A stretch of DNA of 64,000 nt. Origin: Larkinella soli (lineage in GTDB: Bacteria; Bacteroidota; Bacteroidia; Cytophagales; Spirosomataceae). Shown here piece by piece: positions 8,211-16,403 of the stretch. Location: positions 186,001 to 250,000 of the forward strand of contig NZ_QTJY01000005.1 of assembly GCF_003703975.1 (NCBI RefSeq), read 5' to 3'. Each line of letters starts with the position of its first letter. Positions within the stretch are counted from its first letter, which is position 1. The translations under genes and the position numbers were made by a program. The notes below the pieces were generated by a model. That model worked only from the letters and a program-made list of their open reading frames with translations, did no database searches and had not been told where the DNA came from.

Positions 8211-10473
8211 CGATGGACTTGGAGGTCGGCGTCAGACTGCCCTCGGCCACGCTGTCGATGGGGATCAGCACGTTCGTTTCGGGGAAATAAGCCGCGGCAC
8301 AACCGCGCGGGATGTTGTAGGGAACGATGACGAACCGTTCGGCCGTCCGCACCTGCCCGTCATACCGGCTGTGCAGACTGACCACCTGCTGCGGCTGAAA
8401 ACCGAGGGCCGCGATGTCGTCGGCGTTCATGAACACTACCCGGCGCTCGTTATGAACGCCCCGGTAGCGGTCTTCCCGCCCGTAGATGGTCGTGTTGAAC
8501 TGGTCGTGGCTCCGGATGGTCATCAGCAGCAGTTCGCCCGGCTTCAGGGCGTGGGCCGTCGGGGTATTGACCGAAAAATGCGCCTTGCCGTCGGCGGTGG
8601 TGAACCGGCGTTCGCGGGGCCCGTTGGGCAGATAGAAACCTCCGGGTTGGCGAACCCGCTCGTTATACCGCTCGAAACCGGGAATGGTCTTCTCGATCAG
8701 GGCCCGGATCCGGTCGTAATCGGACGCCAGCGCATTCCAGTTCAATTTTTCGGGGCGGTTCCGGAAAACCGCTTCGGCCAGACCGGCCACGATGGCGGGT
8801 TCACTTTTCAGGTGGGCTGAAACCGGTTCGAGCCTCCCCCTCGACGGCTGCACGACACCGGTCGTGGCCTCGCAGCTGACGAACTGATCGCCGGACGCCT
8901 GGGTGTCGCGGTCGGAGCGGCCGAGGCAGGGCAGAATCAGCGCCGTCTCGCCGTGAATGAGGTGGCTCCGGTTCAGCTTGGTGGATACCTGAACGGTCAG
9001 GCGGCAGCGCTGAAGGGCTTCGGCGGTGTAGTTCGTATCCGACACGGCCATCAGGAAATTCCCGCCCATGCCGAAGAACACCTTCGCCCGGCCTTCGTGC
9101 ATGGCCTTCACGGCTTCGACGGTGCTGAAACCCGGTTGGCGGGGAGGCTCGAAGCCGAACACCTCCCGGAGCCGGTCCAGAAATTCGGGTTTCGGGCGTT
9201 CCCAGATGCCCATGGTGCGGTCGCCCTGCACGTTGCTGTGGCCGCGGATCGGCCCGGCACCCCCGCCCTCGATGCCGATGCTGCCCTTCATCAGCAGCAC
9301 GTTGATGACTTCGCGGATGGTCTGGACGGCATTGCGGTGCTGGGTCAGTCCCATTGCCCAGCAGATGATGATCTTCTTTTTATACTTCATCAGATCGACC
9401 GCCTGCCGGATCTGATCCACCGAAAGACCGCATTGTTCGGCCAGATCGGCGACCTCATACCGGTCCAGATCATCAATAAATGACTGATAACCAGTCGTAT
9501 AATTTCGGATATAGTCCGGGTCCAGCACCCGTCCGGGGGCATTCCGTTCCTCCTCCAGCAGCAGTTTGGCGACGGCTTTCAGAAACGCCAGATCGGTATT
9601 GATCCGGACCTGGAGATACAGGTCGGTCAGTTTCTGCCCGCCCAGCAGCATATCGCGGGGGCTTTGCGGATACTTGAATGCCACCAGCCCCGTCTCGACC
9701 AGCGGGTTGACGGCGATGAGGGTCGCGCCGTTGCGTTTGGCCTGTTCGAGGGGCGTCAGCATCCGGGGCGCATTGGTGCCGGGGTTCTGCCCCATGATCA
9801 TGATTACCTCGGCTTTCTCGAAATCCTCGTATTTGATGGACGCCTTGCCCAGCCCGATGGTTTCGGCCAGCGCCACACTGGTGGACTCGTGGCACATGTT
9901 CGAGCAGTCGGGCAGGTTGTTGGTACCGTACTGACGAACAAAGAGTTGATACAGGAAAGCCGCTTCGTTGCTGGTGCGGCCGGAGGTATAAAAAACCGCT
10001 TCGTCGGGCGACTCCAGCGCGTTGAGGTGGTCGGCGATGAGCTGAAAAGCCTCCTCCCAGCCGATGGGTTCATAGTGTGTCGCTCCTTTCCGGATCACCA
10101 TCGGCTGCGTCAGCCGGCCCTGCTGCCCGAGCCAGAGATCGTCTTTTTTCAAAAGTTCCTCCACCGAATACCGCTGGAACAGAACCGGCGAGGCCGTATG
10201 GCGGGTCATGACCTCGTCGGCCACGGCTTTGGCGCCGTTTTCACAGTATTCGGCGACGGCCGAGCGATGATCGTCGGGGTCGGGCCAGGCGCAGGACGGG
10301 CAGTCGTACCCGTCTTTCTGATTCAGGTGAGCCAGGGCCTTCCAGCCCCGGATCAGGTCGGTATGGCCGAAAACGTGCCGGAACGACACCACAACGGCTT
10401 CCAGACCGGCCGCGGTTTCCTGCGGTTTCGTAATTTTCAGACCGGTTAGGGTATCAGGACCAATTTTCTTCAT
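8173..10473 (-). CDS. FdhF/YdeP family molybdenum oxidoreductase
   Basis: A 766-residue molybdopterin oxidoreductase of the YdeP branch of the formate dehydrogenase H superfamily. The N-terminal iron-sulfur segment is seen as CPSCAWPDPDD with another Cys in AEYCENG. The cofactor-binding core contains CSNMCHEST and GQNPGTNAPRM, and the C-terminal MopB-type domain holds LMTIRSHDQFNTT. The catalytic substrate in this subfamily is not settled; YdeP is linked to acid resistance in enterobacteria. The start ATG at 10473 overlaps the 3' end of fdhD by 20 bases, which suggests translational coupling. The frame is open further upstream without a better start. Confidence 0.92.
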   Translation of the reverse strand: MKKIGPDTLTGLKITKPQETAAGLEAVVVSFRHVFGHTDLIRGWKALAHLNQKDGYDCPSCAWPDPDDHRSAVAEYCENGAKAVADEVMTRHTASPVLFQRYSVEELLKKDDLWLGQQGRLTQPMVIRKGATHYEPIGWEEAFQLIADHLNALESPDEAVFYTSGRTSNEAAFLYQLFVRQYGTNNLPDCSNMCHESTSVALAETIGLGKASIKYEDFEKAEVIMIMGQNPGTNAPRMLTPLEQAKRNGATLIAVNPLVETGLVAFKYPQSPRDMLLGGQKLTDLYLQVRINTDLAFLKAVAKLLLEEERNAPGRVLDPDYIRNYTTGYQSFIDDLDRYEVADLAEQCGLSVDQIRQAVDLMKYKKKIIICWAMGLTQHRNAVQTIREVINVLLMKGSIGIEGGGAGPIRGHSNVQGDRTMGIWERPKPEFLDRLREVFGFEPPRQPGFSTVEAVKAMHEGRAKVFFGMGGNFLMAVSDTNYTAEALQRCRLTVQVSTKLNRSHLIHGETALILPCLGRSDRDTQASGDQFVSCEATTGVVQPSRGRLEPVSAHLKSEPAIVAGLAEAVFRNRPEKLNWNALASDYDRIRALIEKTIPGFERYNERVRQPGGFYLPNGPRERRFTTADGKAHFSVNTPTAHALKPGELLLMTIRSHDQFNTTIYGREDRYRGVHNERRVVFMNADDIAALGFQPQQVVSLHSRYDGQVRTAERFVIVPYNIPRGCAAAYFPETNVLIPIDSVAEGSLTPTSKSIVISVSPFETVPA

Positions 10474-11320
10474 AGCGTTTGCCGACCTCCAAAAGCCGGT
10501 CGGGCATCGAATAGCAATTAAATCGATTATCACGAACGAAACCAAGCAGGGTCATTCCGGCCTCCGTCGCCATCTCCACCGCCAGACTCGACGGCGCGCC
10601 GACGGCCGCCAGCAAAGGGACACCCGCCGTCCAGCACTTCTGCACCAGTTCGAAACCGACCCGCCCGCTGACCAGCACGCCAAAGGAGGCCAGTGGCGTC
10701 CGACCCTGCCAGAAAGCGGCCCCGATCAGCTTGTCGAGCGCATTATGCCGCCCGATATCCTCCCGCACGAGTACGATCCGGCCTTCGCCGTCGAACAGGG
10801 CGGCCGCGTGCAGCCCGCCGGTATAGGCAAAGGCCCGCTGCGCCTGCCGGAGTTTTTCCGGTAAGCCGTGAATCCGTTCAGAATTAATGGAAAAGGCTGC
10901 GGAAAGCGGTTCCAGGCCGGAAGCCTGAACGGCTTCGATGGAGGTTTTGCCGCAGAGTCCGCAGCTCGACGAGGTGTACCCATTCCGTTCCAGCATCGTC
11001 CAGTCGACGGGGCGGTCGGGCTGAAGTTCCACCCGCAGGACGTTGCCTTTCTTGTCGGCATCGGAAACGCAATGCCGCACGGAAACCACCTGATCGGGCG
11101 TCCGGATGATCTGCTCATTGAAGAGATAGCCCAGGGCCAGTTCTTCGTCGTGGCCGGGCGTTCGCATGGTGACGGAAAGGCTCCGCTGCATCCGCTCCCC
11201 GACCGGCCCGTAGCCGAGCCGGATTTCGAGTGGTTCTTCCACGGCCAGCAGGTCGGGGCGGTCTTCAGGCTCCTGGTCCTGACTGAATTTCCGAACGGTG
11301 GTGGGGGCAAGGGAGGACAT
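10454..11320 (-). CDS. fdhD: Formate dehydrogenase accessory sulfurtransferase FdhD
   Basis: A 288-residue protein with the conserved CGLCGK motif in the segment SSSCGLCGKTS, whose two Cys carry the sulfur delivered to the molybdenum cofactor of formate-dehydrogenase-type enzymes. It also has the C-terminal GRVGFELVQKC segment of the family. It lies directly upstream of, and overlaps, the YdeP-type gene, which is its likely client. The ATG at 11320 is preceded at once by a T-run and hairpin (see the terminator entry at 11321-11375), so the transcript that makes FdhD must pass through that structure. Confidence 0.95.
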   Translation of the reverse strand: MSSLAPTTVRKFSQDQEPEDRPDLLAVEEPLEIRLGYGPVGERMQRSLSVTMRTPGHDEELALGYLFNEQIIRTPDQVVSVRHCVSDADKKGNVLRVELQPDRPVDWTMLERNGYTSSSCGLCGKTSIEAVQASGLEPLSAAFSINSERIHGLPEKLRQAQRAFAYTGGLHAAALFDGEGRIVLVREDIGRHNALDKLIGAAFWQGRTPLASFGVLVSGRVGFELVQKCWTAGVPLLAAVGAPSSLAVEMATEAGMTLLGFVRDNRFNCYSMPDRLLEVGKRYEENWS

Positions 11321-11375
11321 AAAAAAGCTTTTCTACCAAAACGCCCGGAATATCGGAATGTTTTGATAGAAAAGC
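11321..11375 (-). terminator. Hairpin with T-run between the head-GIN gene and fdhD
   Basis: On the - strand, 11375-11360 pairs with 11342-11327 over 16 positions with one G-U wobble, closing a 17-base loop. Six Ts follow and lead straight into the fdhD ATG. It can end the transcript of the head-GIN gene, whose stop is about 50 bases upstream, and because no room for a promoter remains downstream it can also attenuate fdhD. Confidence 0.5.
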
Positions 11376-11425
11376 CGGGGCAATTTCAGAGGTGTGGCTG
11401 GTTCAACAAAACCCGTCGGAGCCGG

Positions 11426-12136
11426 TTAATCCTTTGTCACCGAACTGGAGCCGGACAGGCGGGAGCGTAGTTCGGGCGTACCCCGATAACGAACGTTGCT
11501 GGCTCCGCTGGCGGTCACATCCAGACGTTTAGCCACCCGTACCCGGGCCGAGCTGGCACCCGACAGGTCGAGTTCGGCCTCGTCCACCGGAAATTCAAAG
11601 GCGTACAGGCTGCTGGCGCCCGACAGCTCACCCCGCAGGAGGCCGGTGCCTCCGCTGATGTCGAGGTCCGATGCACCGGAGAGATCGAAGTTCAGCCGGT
11701 CGGCGGCCACGTCCACGGTTGATTTGGAAGCGCCGGTGAGCGTAATGTCCAGTTCACGAAGTCCCTGGAAACCGTCGATCGTGGAGCGGGAGGCACCCGA
11801 AAACTCGACGCCCCGCAGGGTGGGCATGGTGATGTTGATGTAAAGATCATACCGACGCCGGGAGCGGTTTCTGCGGAACTGCGCGTGGAGGGTGCCATTG
11901 CTGGTGTAGATTTCCAGATCGTCGAGGTCGTTGCGGTTGCCGCGGGCTTCGACCCGGAAGGCGCTGCCCTGTTCCACTTTAATGTTGAAAGCGCTGCCGA
12001 TATCGAGCCGGTCGAAATTGGTCAGGCCGTAGGTGCGGTCATCTTCCTCATAGGGACCGATCCGGTCGTAGTCGCAGGAGGTCAGTGTAACCAGAACAAG
12101 AATGAAAAATGCGGAGAGAATGGTTGAAATTTTCAT
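11426..12136 (-). CDS. Head-GIN domain (DUF2807) lipoprotein
   Basis: A 236-residue exported protein. The N-terminus (MKISTILSAFFILVLVTLTSC) is a lipoprotein signal with Cys at the lipobox end (LTSC). The mature part is a DUF2807 'head GIN' domain, a right-handed beta-solenoid. SGAS or TGAS turns recur six times at 18-21 residue intervals in the C-terminal half. The early NFDRLDIGSAFNIKVEQG segment is the classic start of the domain. The ATG at 12136 is chosen over the one nine bases upstream because it begins the signal peptide. The family is common in Bacteroidota; its function is unknown, and surface or adhesin roles are only suggested. Confidence 0.9.
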   Translation of the reverse strand: MKISTILSAFFILVLVTLTSCDYDRIGPYEEDDRTYGLTNFDRLDIGSAFNIKVEQGSAFRVEARGNRNDLDDLEIYTSNGTLHAQFRRNRSRRRYDLYINITMPTLRGVEFSGASRSTIDGFQGLRELDITLTGASKSTVDVAADRLNFDLSGASDLDISGGTGLLRGELSGASSLYAFEFPVDEAELDLSGASSARVRVAKRLDVTASGASNVRYRGTPELRSRLSGSSSVTKD

Positions 12137-12145
12137 GGTCGTCAT

Positions 12146-12462
12146 AGCAATTGATGGTACCGTATTTGTCGTTGTTTGCTGCTAAGACACACGTTCCCCG
12201 CCTTCCCCCTACGGCCTGGTGAAAAAAGTTTGGGAATTTTTGAGTTGAGGAGTATGAGCGTTTGTCATCCCGAGGAACGAGGGATCTTATTCTTCGGCGC
12301 TCATGGTGACCGGTTATTCAGCCGCAAGGTCCCTCGTTCCTCGGGATGACAAAAATGGGTGGGATGACAAAGCAGCCTGGTCGGGACCGGGTTGCCGGCG
12401 CTCTGACAATCCCAACCCGCACCTGCCCAACTCCCCAATTCCTTAACCCCTAAACTTAACCC
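12146..12462. other. 317-base intergenic region with inverted repeat and pyrimidine-rich spacer
   Basis: No gene is visible. It holds the inverted repeat described at 12261-12353, a truncated further copy at 12361-12371, and a low-complexity stretch (about 12415-12462) built from CCC, AACTCC and CTTAACC units just before the pyrR stop codon. Confidence 0.7.
12261..12353. repeat. Inverted repeat, 24-base perfect arms (REP- or MITE-like)
   Basis: The left arm 12261-12284 is a perfect reverse complement of 12330-12353. The arms extend to 28 bases with one mismatch and are separated by about 41 bases. The arm core CATCCCGAGGAACGAGGG is of a kind that recurs between genes in many Bacteroidota genomes. 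A partial copy of the arm end lies at 12361-12371. No transposase or target-site duplication is visible and no T-run follows. Confidence 0.75.
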
Positions 12463-13002
12463 TCACTCCATCAGCCAGATGCGATCGGTTTCGGCGCCCT
12501 GTTCGGTCCATTCGACCAGCACGCGCTGGGATTCGAGGGTATTGACCCGTTTGCCGGTGTAGTCGGGTTTGATGGGAAGGTCGCGGTTATACCGACGATC
12601 GATCAGAACCAGCAGTTCGACGCAGCGGGGCCGGCCGAAAGCCGTCATGGCATCGAGGGCTGCCCGGACCATGCGGCCGGTCGAGATGACGTCGTCGATC
12701 AGAATCACCTTTTTATTTTCGATCAGGAAGGGAACATTCGTCGTATTGGGCCGCAGCGGGGATTCGCGCCGGCGGAAATCATCCCGGTAAAACGTGGCGT
12801 CGAGGTACCCGAGCGGAATATCTTTCTGGAGGGTGCGGGCCAGTTCGCGGGCCACCCGCTCGGCGAAGTAGATGCCCCGGGGCTGCATGCCCAGCACCAC
12901 CGTGTCGGAAAAGTCCTGGTGTTTTTCGATCAATTCCTGGCACAACCGGCTGATCACGATCTCCAGCAGCGGACTGGCGAGGATGAGACGTTTCTGGTTC
13001 AT
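12463..13002 (-). CDS. pyrR: PyrR-type phosphoribosyltransferase (uracil PRTase/pyr regulator)
   Basis: A 179-residue type I phosphoribosyltransferase. The PRPP-binding loop is VILIDDVISTGR, and the GMQPRGIYFAERVA and RPNTTNVPF segments fit PyrR. In Firmicutes PyrR binds pyr mRNA and also has uracil phosphoribosyltransferase activity. In Bacteroidota an RNA-binding role is not established, so salvage activity is the safer reading. No pyrimidine biosynthesis gene lies nearby. It diverges from pth with a 119-base gap between starts. A -7-like TATTTTTA lies shortly upstream on the - strand. Confidence 0.88.
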   Translation of the reverse strand: MNQKRLILASPLLEIVISRLCQELIEKHQDFSDTVVLGMQPRGIYFAERVARELARTLQKDIPLGYLDATFYRDDFRRRESPLRPNTTNVPFLIENKKVILIDDVISTGRMVRAALDAMTAFGRPRCVELLVLIDRRYNRDLPIKPDYTGKRVNTLESQRVLVEWTEQGAETDRIWLME

Positions 13003-13121
13003 GGGCTAAAAATACGGCTTCGACCTGCAGTTTGCCGAAAGCGGTTCGTTTTTTTCTTTAAACCTTTGTCGGAAATTTGCGTACCCATAAGGAATCCGTT
13101 CCGCAAACTGTTTTGCCAATT

Positions 13122-13682
13122 ATGAAATTTCTGATCGCCGGACTCGGCAACATCGGGCCGGAATACATACTGACCCGCCACAACGCCGGTTTTATGGTGC
13201 TGGACCGCCTGGCCGCCCAATACGGCTTCGATTTTACGATGAGCCGTCTGGCCTACACCGCCGAGTGGCGGCATAAGGGAAAAATCATCCACCTGATCAA
13301 ACCGACCACCTATATGAATCTCAGCGGCCGGGCGGTGCTGTATTACCTGAAACAGCACGATATTCCGGTCGAAAACCTGCTGGTGGTCACTGATGATAAA
13401 GACCTTCCGTTCGAAAAGATCCGGCTGCGGGCCAAAGGGTCACCCGGCGGTCATAACGGTTTGCGGAATATAGACGAGGTCCTCGGCACCCAGGAGTATG
13501 CCCGCTTGCGTTTCGGCATCGGCAGTAATTTTTCAAAAGGTCGTCAGGTTGATTTCGTACTGGGGAAGTTTCCGGATCAGGAATTTGAAAAACTTCCGGA
13601 AGTCCTTGATCGGGCGGGTGATGCGGTAATTAGTTTTTGTACTTCCGGCATTCAGCATACGATGAATTTTTTCAACCAATAA
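13122..13682 (+). CDS. pth: Peptidyl-tRNA hydrolase
   Basis: A 186-residue Pth1 enzyme that releases peptides from peptidyl-tRNA lost from ribosomes. The catalytic His is in TRHNAGF near residue 22. The conserved Asp lies in DDKDLPF, and GSPGGHNGLRNI is the tRNA-binding signature. The ATG at 13122 (MKFLIAGLGN) is the family start; the frame is open for 15 more codons upstream, but those codons lie in the likely leader. Length is normal. It is followed by an AT-rich gap holding a candidate RNA. Confidence 0.97.
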   Translation: MKFLIAGLGNIGPEYILTRHNAGFMVLDRLAAQYGFDFTMSRLAYTAEWRHKGKIIHLIKPTTYMNLSGRAVLYYLKQHDIPVENLLVVTDDKDLPFEKIRLRAKGSPGGHNGLRNIDEVLGTQEYARLRFGIGSNFSKGRQVDFVLGKFPDQEFEKLPEVLDRAGDAVISFCTSGIQHTMNFFNQ

Positions 13683-14125
13683 TAGAACATTTTGAAGAAC
13701 TTTCGATTTTGCCAGAATAAAATTTCATTTGGCAGAATTGTCCGTTTTATAGTATTTTGTTTCAATTTCATGCCGGTTCGGGGGTAATTGACGGTGGTAA
13801 CATACTATTTATCAATACGCTACTGGACTTTCGCTGCCCTTCCTTCATAAAATTGGATTTGCACTCTTGAAATTTCTTCCGATATTTGCATTGTCCTTTG
13901 AACGCAGGGCAATTGAACAAAATCAGGAATTGAACTGTTATAATTACGAAACCTGATTGCAACGCGTTACTTCCGACCGGTTTCTGCGTCTTAAGTAATG
14001 TGAAGGTTCGGAAAGCACAGGACCGGATACTCAAAAGTTCTACCGGAGTTGAGCGCAGACGAAACGGAAATCAGGAACAGTTAGTTTTTCAAATAGAAAA
14101 GGTTAAGGGTTTAGGAATAGTCAGT
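13683..14125. other. AT-rich intergenic region carrying a candidate RNA gene
   Basis: No protein gene is supported. The stretch is clearly richer in A+T than its surroundings. A weak 5-base-pair hairpin (13710-13734) follows pth. From about 13858 onward it holds a Bacteroidota-type promoter and a structured element ending in a terminator, listed separately. Confidence 0.6.
13858..13888 (+). promoter_or_regulatory. Promoter of the candidate ncRNA
   Basis: TTTG at 13858-13861 is followed after 19 bases by GATATTTG at 13881-13888, one mismatch from TAnnTTTG at the standard spacing. Transcription would begin near 13895. There is no reading frame of note downstream before the terminator at 14126. 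Confidence 0.5.
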
Positions 14126-14165
14126 ATAAAGCCTCTCGCAATGATCGGGAGGCTTTATCTTTTTT
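13895..14165 (+). ncRNA. Candidate structured non-coding RNA, about 270 nt
   Basis: The stretch between a plausible promoter and a strong terminator can fold into a closed multibranch structure. Outer helices are 13933-13939 with 14076-14082 (7 bp) and 13952-13958 with 14069-14075 (7 bp). Inside are three hairpins: 13965-13972 with 13993-14000 (8 bp, one G-U), 14005-14009 with 14020-14024 (5 bp, one G-U) and 14030-14034 with 14049-14053 (5 bp). The sequence AATCAGG occurs at both 13921-13927 and 14069-14075, and either copy can pair with 13952-13958. It does not match tmRNA, RNase P RNA or SRP RNA motifs. A 6S-like RNA or an unnamed regulator are possible. The ends and the fold are predictions. 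Confidence 0.45.
14126..14165 (+). terminator. Intrinsic terminator of the candidate ncRNA
   Basis: A perfect 10-bp stem (14126-14135 with 14149-14158) is followed by CTTTTTT. It lies about 440 bases beyond the pth stop, so it more likely ends the RNA element upstream. Confidence 0.75.
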
Positions 14166-14176
14166 ACGCTTTGAGC

Positions 14177-14217
14177 AAAAAAGCCGGAACTGCTGTGGAG
14201 CGGTTCCGGCTTTTTGT
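14177..14217 (-). terminator. metG terminator
   Basis: A 13-bp stem (14178-14190 with 14203-14215) has T-runs on both strands. It lies just beyond the metG stop, reading leftward, and can act in both directions. Confidence 0.75.
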
Positions 14218-14234
14218 TTTCGTTCGCTTCCGGC

Positions 14235-16301
14235 TCAGGAAACGGTTCCGCCGTTCCAGACGGCTTTGCCCGGTCCGATCAGCGACAGGCTGCCGTCGCG
14301 GTCTTCGGCCATCAGGATCATGCCCTGCGATTCCAGCCCCATCATCTTCCGGGGAGCCAGGTTGGCCAGAAACGTTACCTGTTTGCCGATGACCTCCTCG
14401 GGCGTGAAATGTTTGGCGATCCCGCTCAGAATCTGACGCCGGCCCGTGCCGTCGTCGACCTTCAGCTTCAGGAGTTTGTCACTTTTTGGAACCCGCTCGG
14501 CTTCGACAATGGTGCCGATCCGGATGTCCATTTTTGCAAAATCGTCGTATTGAATCTCCGGTTTGGCTTCCGGTACGGTTTTGACGGCCAGTTCGTTCAT
14601 GCGTTTGGCTTCGTGTAACTTATTGATTTGCTGGCTGATCACCTGATCCTCCAGTTTTTCGAACAGCAGGGCGGCCTCGCCCAGTGGGTGTCCTTCGGGC
14701 AGCAGGTCCCCTTTGCCGGCGTTGATCCAGCCGGTATGCGTCACGTGCAGTTTTTCCAGGTTCAGCATGGTACGCAGCCGCCCGGCCGTGAAAGGCAGGA
14801 ACGGTTCGCAGACGATGCTGAGGTTGGCCGTAATCTGGAGGGCGATGTTCAGGACCGTGTTGACCCGGAGCGGATCGGTCTTGATCACTTTCCAGGGCTC
14901 GGTTTCGGCCAGATACTTGTTCCCCAGCCGCGCCAGGTCGATCAGGTGGGTCAGCGCTTCCCGGAACCGGTACTGCTCGATGGCCTGCCCGATGCGGTCC
15001 GGGTACTGGGCCAACTCATCCAGCACCGCCTGATCGGTCTCCGTCAGGTCGTCCTTCACCGGCACCTTTCCGTCGCAGAATTTCTGCGTCAGCACCACCG
15101 CCCGGTTGACGAAGTTGCCGAAAATCCCGACCAGCTCGCTGTTGTTGCGGCCCTGAAAGTCCTTCCAGGTAAACTCGCTGTCTTTCGTCTCGGGGGCGTT
15201 GGCCGCCAGCACATAGCGCAGCACATCCTGCTTGCCCGGAAACTCTTCCAGGTACTCGTGCAGCCAGACGGCCCAGTTGCGGGAGGTGGAAATCTTGTCG
15301 CCCTCCAGGTTCATGAACTCGTTGGCCGGCACGTTGTCGGGCAGGATGTAACTGCCTTCGTGCATGAGCATGGCCGGGAAGATGATGCAGTGGAACACGA
15401 TGTTGTCCTTCCCGATGAAGTGTACCAGTTTGGTGTCTTTGTCGCGCCAGTACAGTTCCCAGTCGCGGCCCTGCTGTTCGGCCCACTCCTTGGTCATGGA
15501 GATGTACCCGATGGGGGCGTCGAACCAGACATACAGCACCTTGCCTTCGGTGTCGGGCAGCGGCACCCTGATCCCCCAGTCGAGGTCGCGGGTCATGGCG
15601 CGGGGTTTCAGACCCTCCTTCAGCCAGGACTGACACTGGCCGGCCACGTTGGACTTCCATTCCGGATGGCTGTTGACGTATTCTTCAATGCGGGGCTGCA
15701 TCCGGTCGAGGGGCAGATACCAGTTTTTGGTTTCCTTCAGCACCGGCTTCGAACCGGAGAGCATCGACCGCAGCGGCTCCTTCAGTTCCGTGGGACTCAG
15801 CGTCGAACCGCAGCGTTCGCACTGGTCGCCGTAGGCGTTTTCGTTGCCGCAAACCGGGCAGACGCCCACGATATACCGGTCGGCGAGGAACTGCTTCGCG
15901 GTTTCGTCGTAATACTGCTGGGTGACCTCCTCGGTGAAGTTCCCGCTGTTATACAGGTTCAGGAAGATTTCCTGCGAGGTCTGGTGGTGAATCGGTTTCG
16001 AGGTCCGGGAGTAGATATCGAACGAGATGCCGAATTCCTCGAACGCCTTTTTGATCTGCACGTAGTATTTATCCACGACCTGCCGGGGCGTAATTCCCTC
16101 CTTCTGGGCGCGGATGGTAATCGGTACGCCGTGTTCGTCGGTGCCGCTGACGAAGGCCACATCGCGGCCCGTCGCACGCAGGTAGCGCACATAGATGTCG
16201 GCGGGCAGGTAGCAGCCGGCAATGTGCCCGATGTGGATCGGGCCATTGGCATAAATCAGGGCCGCGGTGACGGTATACCGTTGCGGATTGTCTAATGGCA
16301 T
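14235..16301 (-). CDS. metG: Methionine--tRNA ligase
   Basis: A 688-residue class I aminoacyl-tRNA synthetase. The N-terminal HIGH motif is in [10 protein letters not shown]. The zinc knuckle is a Cys4 site in [18 protein letters not shown]. The KMSKS-like loop appears as GDKISTSRN. An anticodon-binding helical domain follows, and the last ~110 residues are an EMAP/Trbp111 tRNA-binding domain, beginning near [18 protein letters not shown]. This is the long, E. coli-like form. It diverges from the epimerase gene at 16404. Confidence 0.98.
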   Translation of the reverse strand: MPLDNPQRYTVTAALIYANGPIHIGHIAGCYLPADIYVRYLRATGRDVAFVSGTDEHGVPITIRAQKEGITPRQVVDKYYVQIKKAFEEFGISFDIYSRTSKPIHHQTSQEIFLNLYNSGNFTEEVTQQYYDETAKQFLADRYIVGVCPVCGNENAYGDQCERCGSTLSPTELKEPLRSMLSGSKPVLKETKNWYLPLDRMQPRIEEYVNSHPEWKSNVAGQCQSWLKEGLKPRAMTRDLDWGIRVPLPDTEGKVLYVWFDAPIGYISMTKEWAEQQGRDWELYWRDKDTKLVHFIGKDNIVFHCIIFPAMLMHEGSYILPDNVPANEFMNLEGDKISTSRNWAVWLHEYLEEFPGKQDVLRYVLAANAPETKDSEFTWKDFQGRNNSELVGIFGNFVNRAVVLTQKFCDGKVPVKDDLTETDQAVLDELAQYPDRIGQAIEQYRFREALTHLIDLARLGNKYLAETEPWKVIKTDPLRVNTVLNIALQITANLSIVCEPFLPFTAGRLRTMLNLEKLHVTHTGWINAGKGDLLPEGHPLGEAALLFEKLEDQVISQQINKLHEAKRMNELAVKTVPEAKPEIQYDDFAKMDIRIGTIVEAERVPKSDKLLKLKVDDGTGRRQILSGIAKHFTPEEVIGKQVTFLANLAPRKMMGLESQGMILMAEDRDGSLSLIGPGKAVWNGGTVS

Positions 16302-16328
16302 AATAGGAAGTTGTTGGCGACTTTTAAG

Positions 16329-16357
16329 TTTAACAAACGGAAGTTCCCGCTATCTTG
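16329..16357 (+). promoter_or_regulatory. Probable promoter of the epimerase gene
   Basis: TATCTTG at 16351-16357 resembles the TATCTTTG form of the Bacteroidota -7 box with one T missing. A TTTAA stretch at 16329 lies at about the -33 position. Transcription would begin near 16364, giving a leader of about 40 bases to the ATG at 16404. Confidence 0.35.
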
Positions 16358-16403
16358 CCGCTGCAAAAGTAAGCATAGCCCGCTTCCTTCACTATAGAAT
16401 CCC

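Noticed and set aside
12261-12353. Inverted repeat considered as a transcription terminator
   Set aside because: The loop is about 41 bases and no T-run follows on either strand.
13936-13945. A TATAAT-like hexamer that could be a sigma-70 -10 box
   Set aside because: Bacteroidota promoters use TAnnTTTG and this hexamer falls inside the folded part of the candidate RNA, without a -35 at normal spacing.
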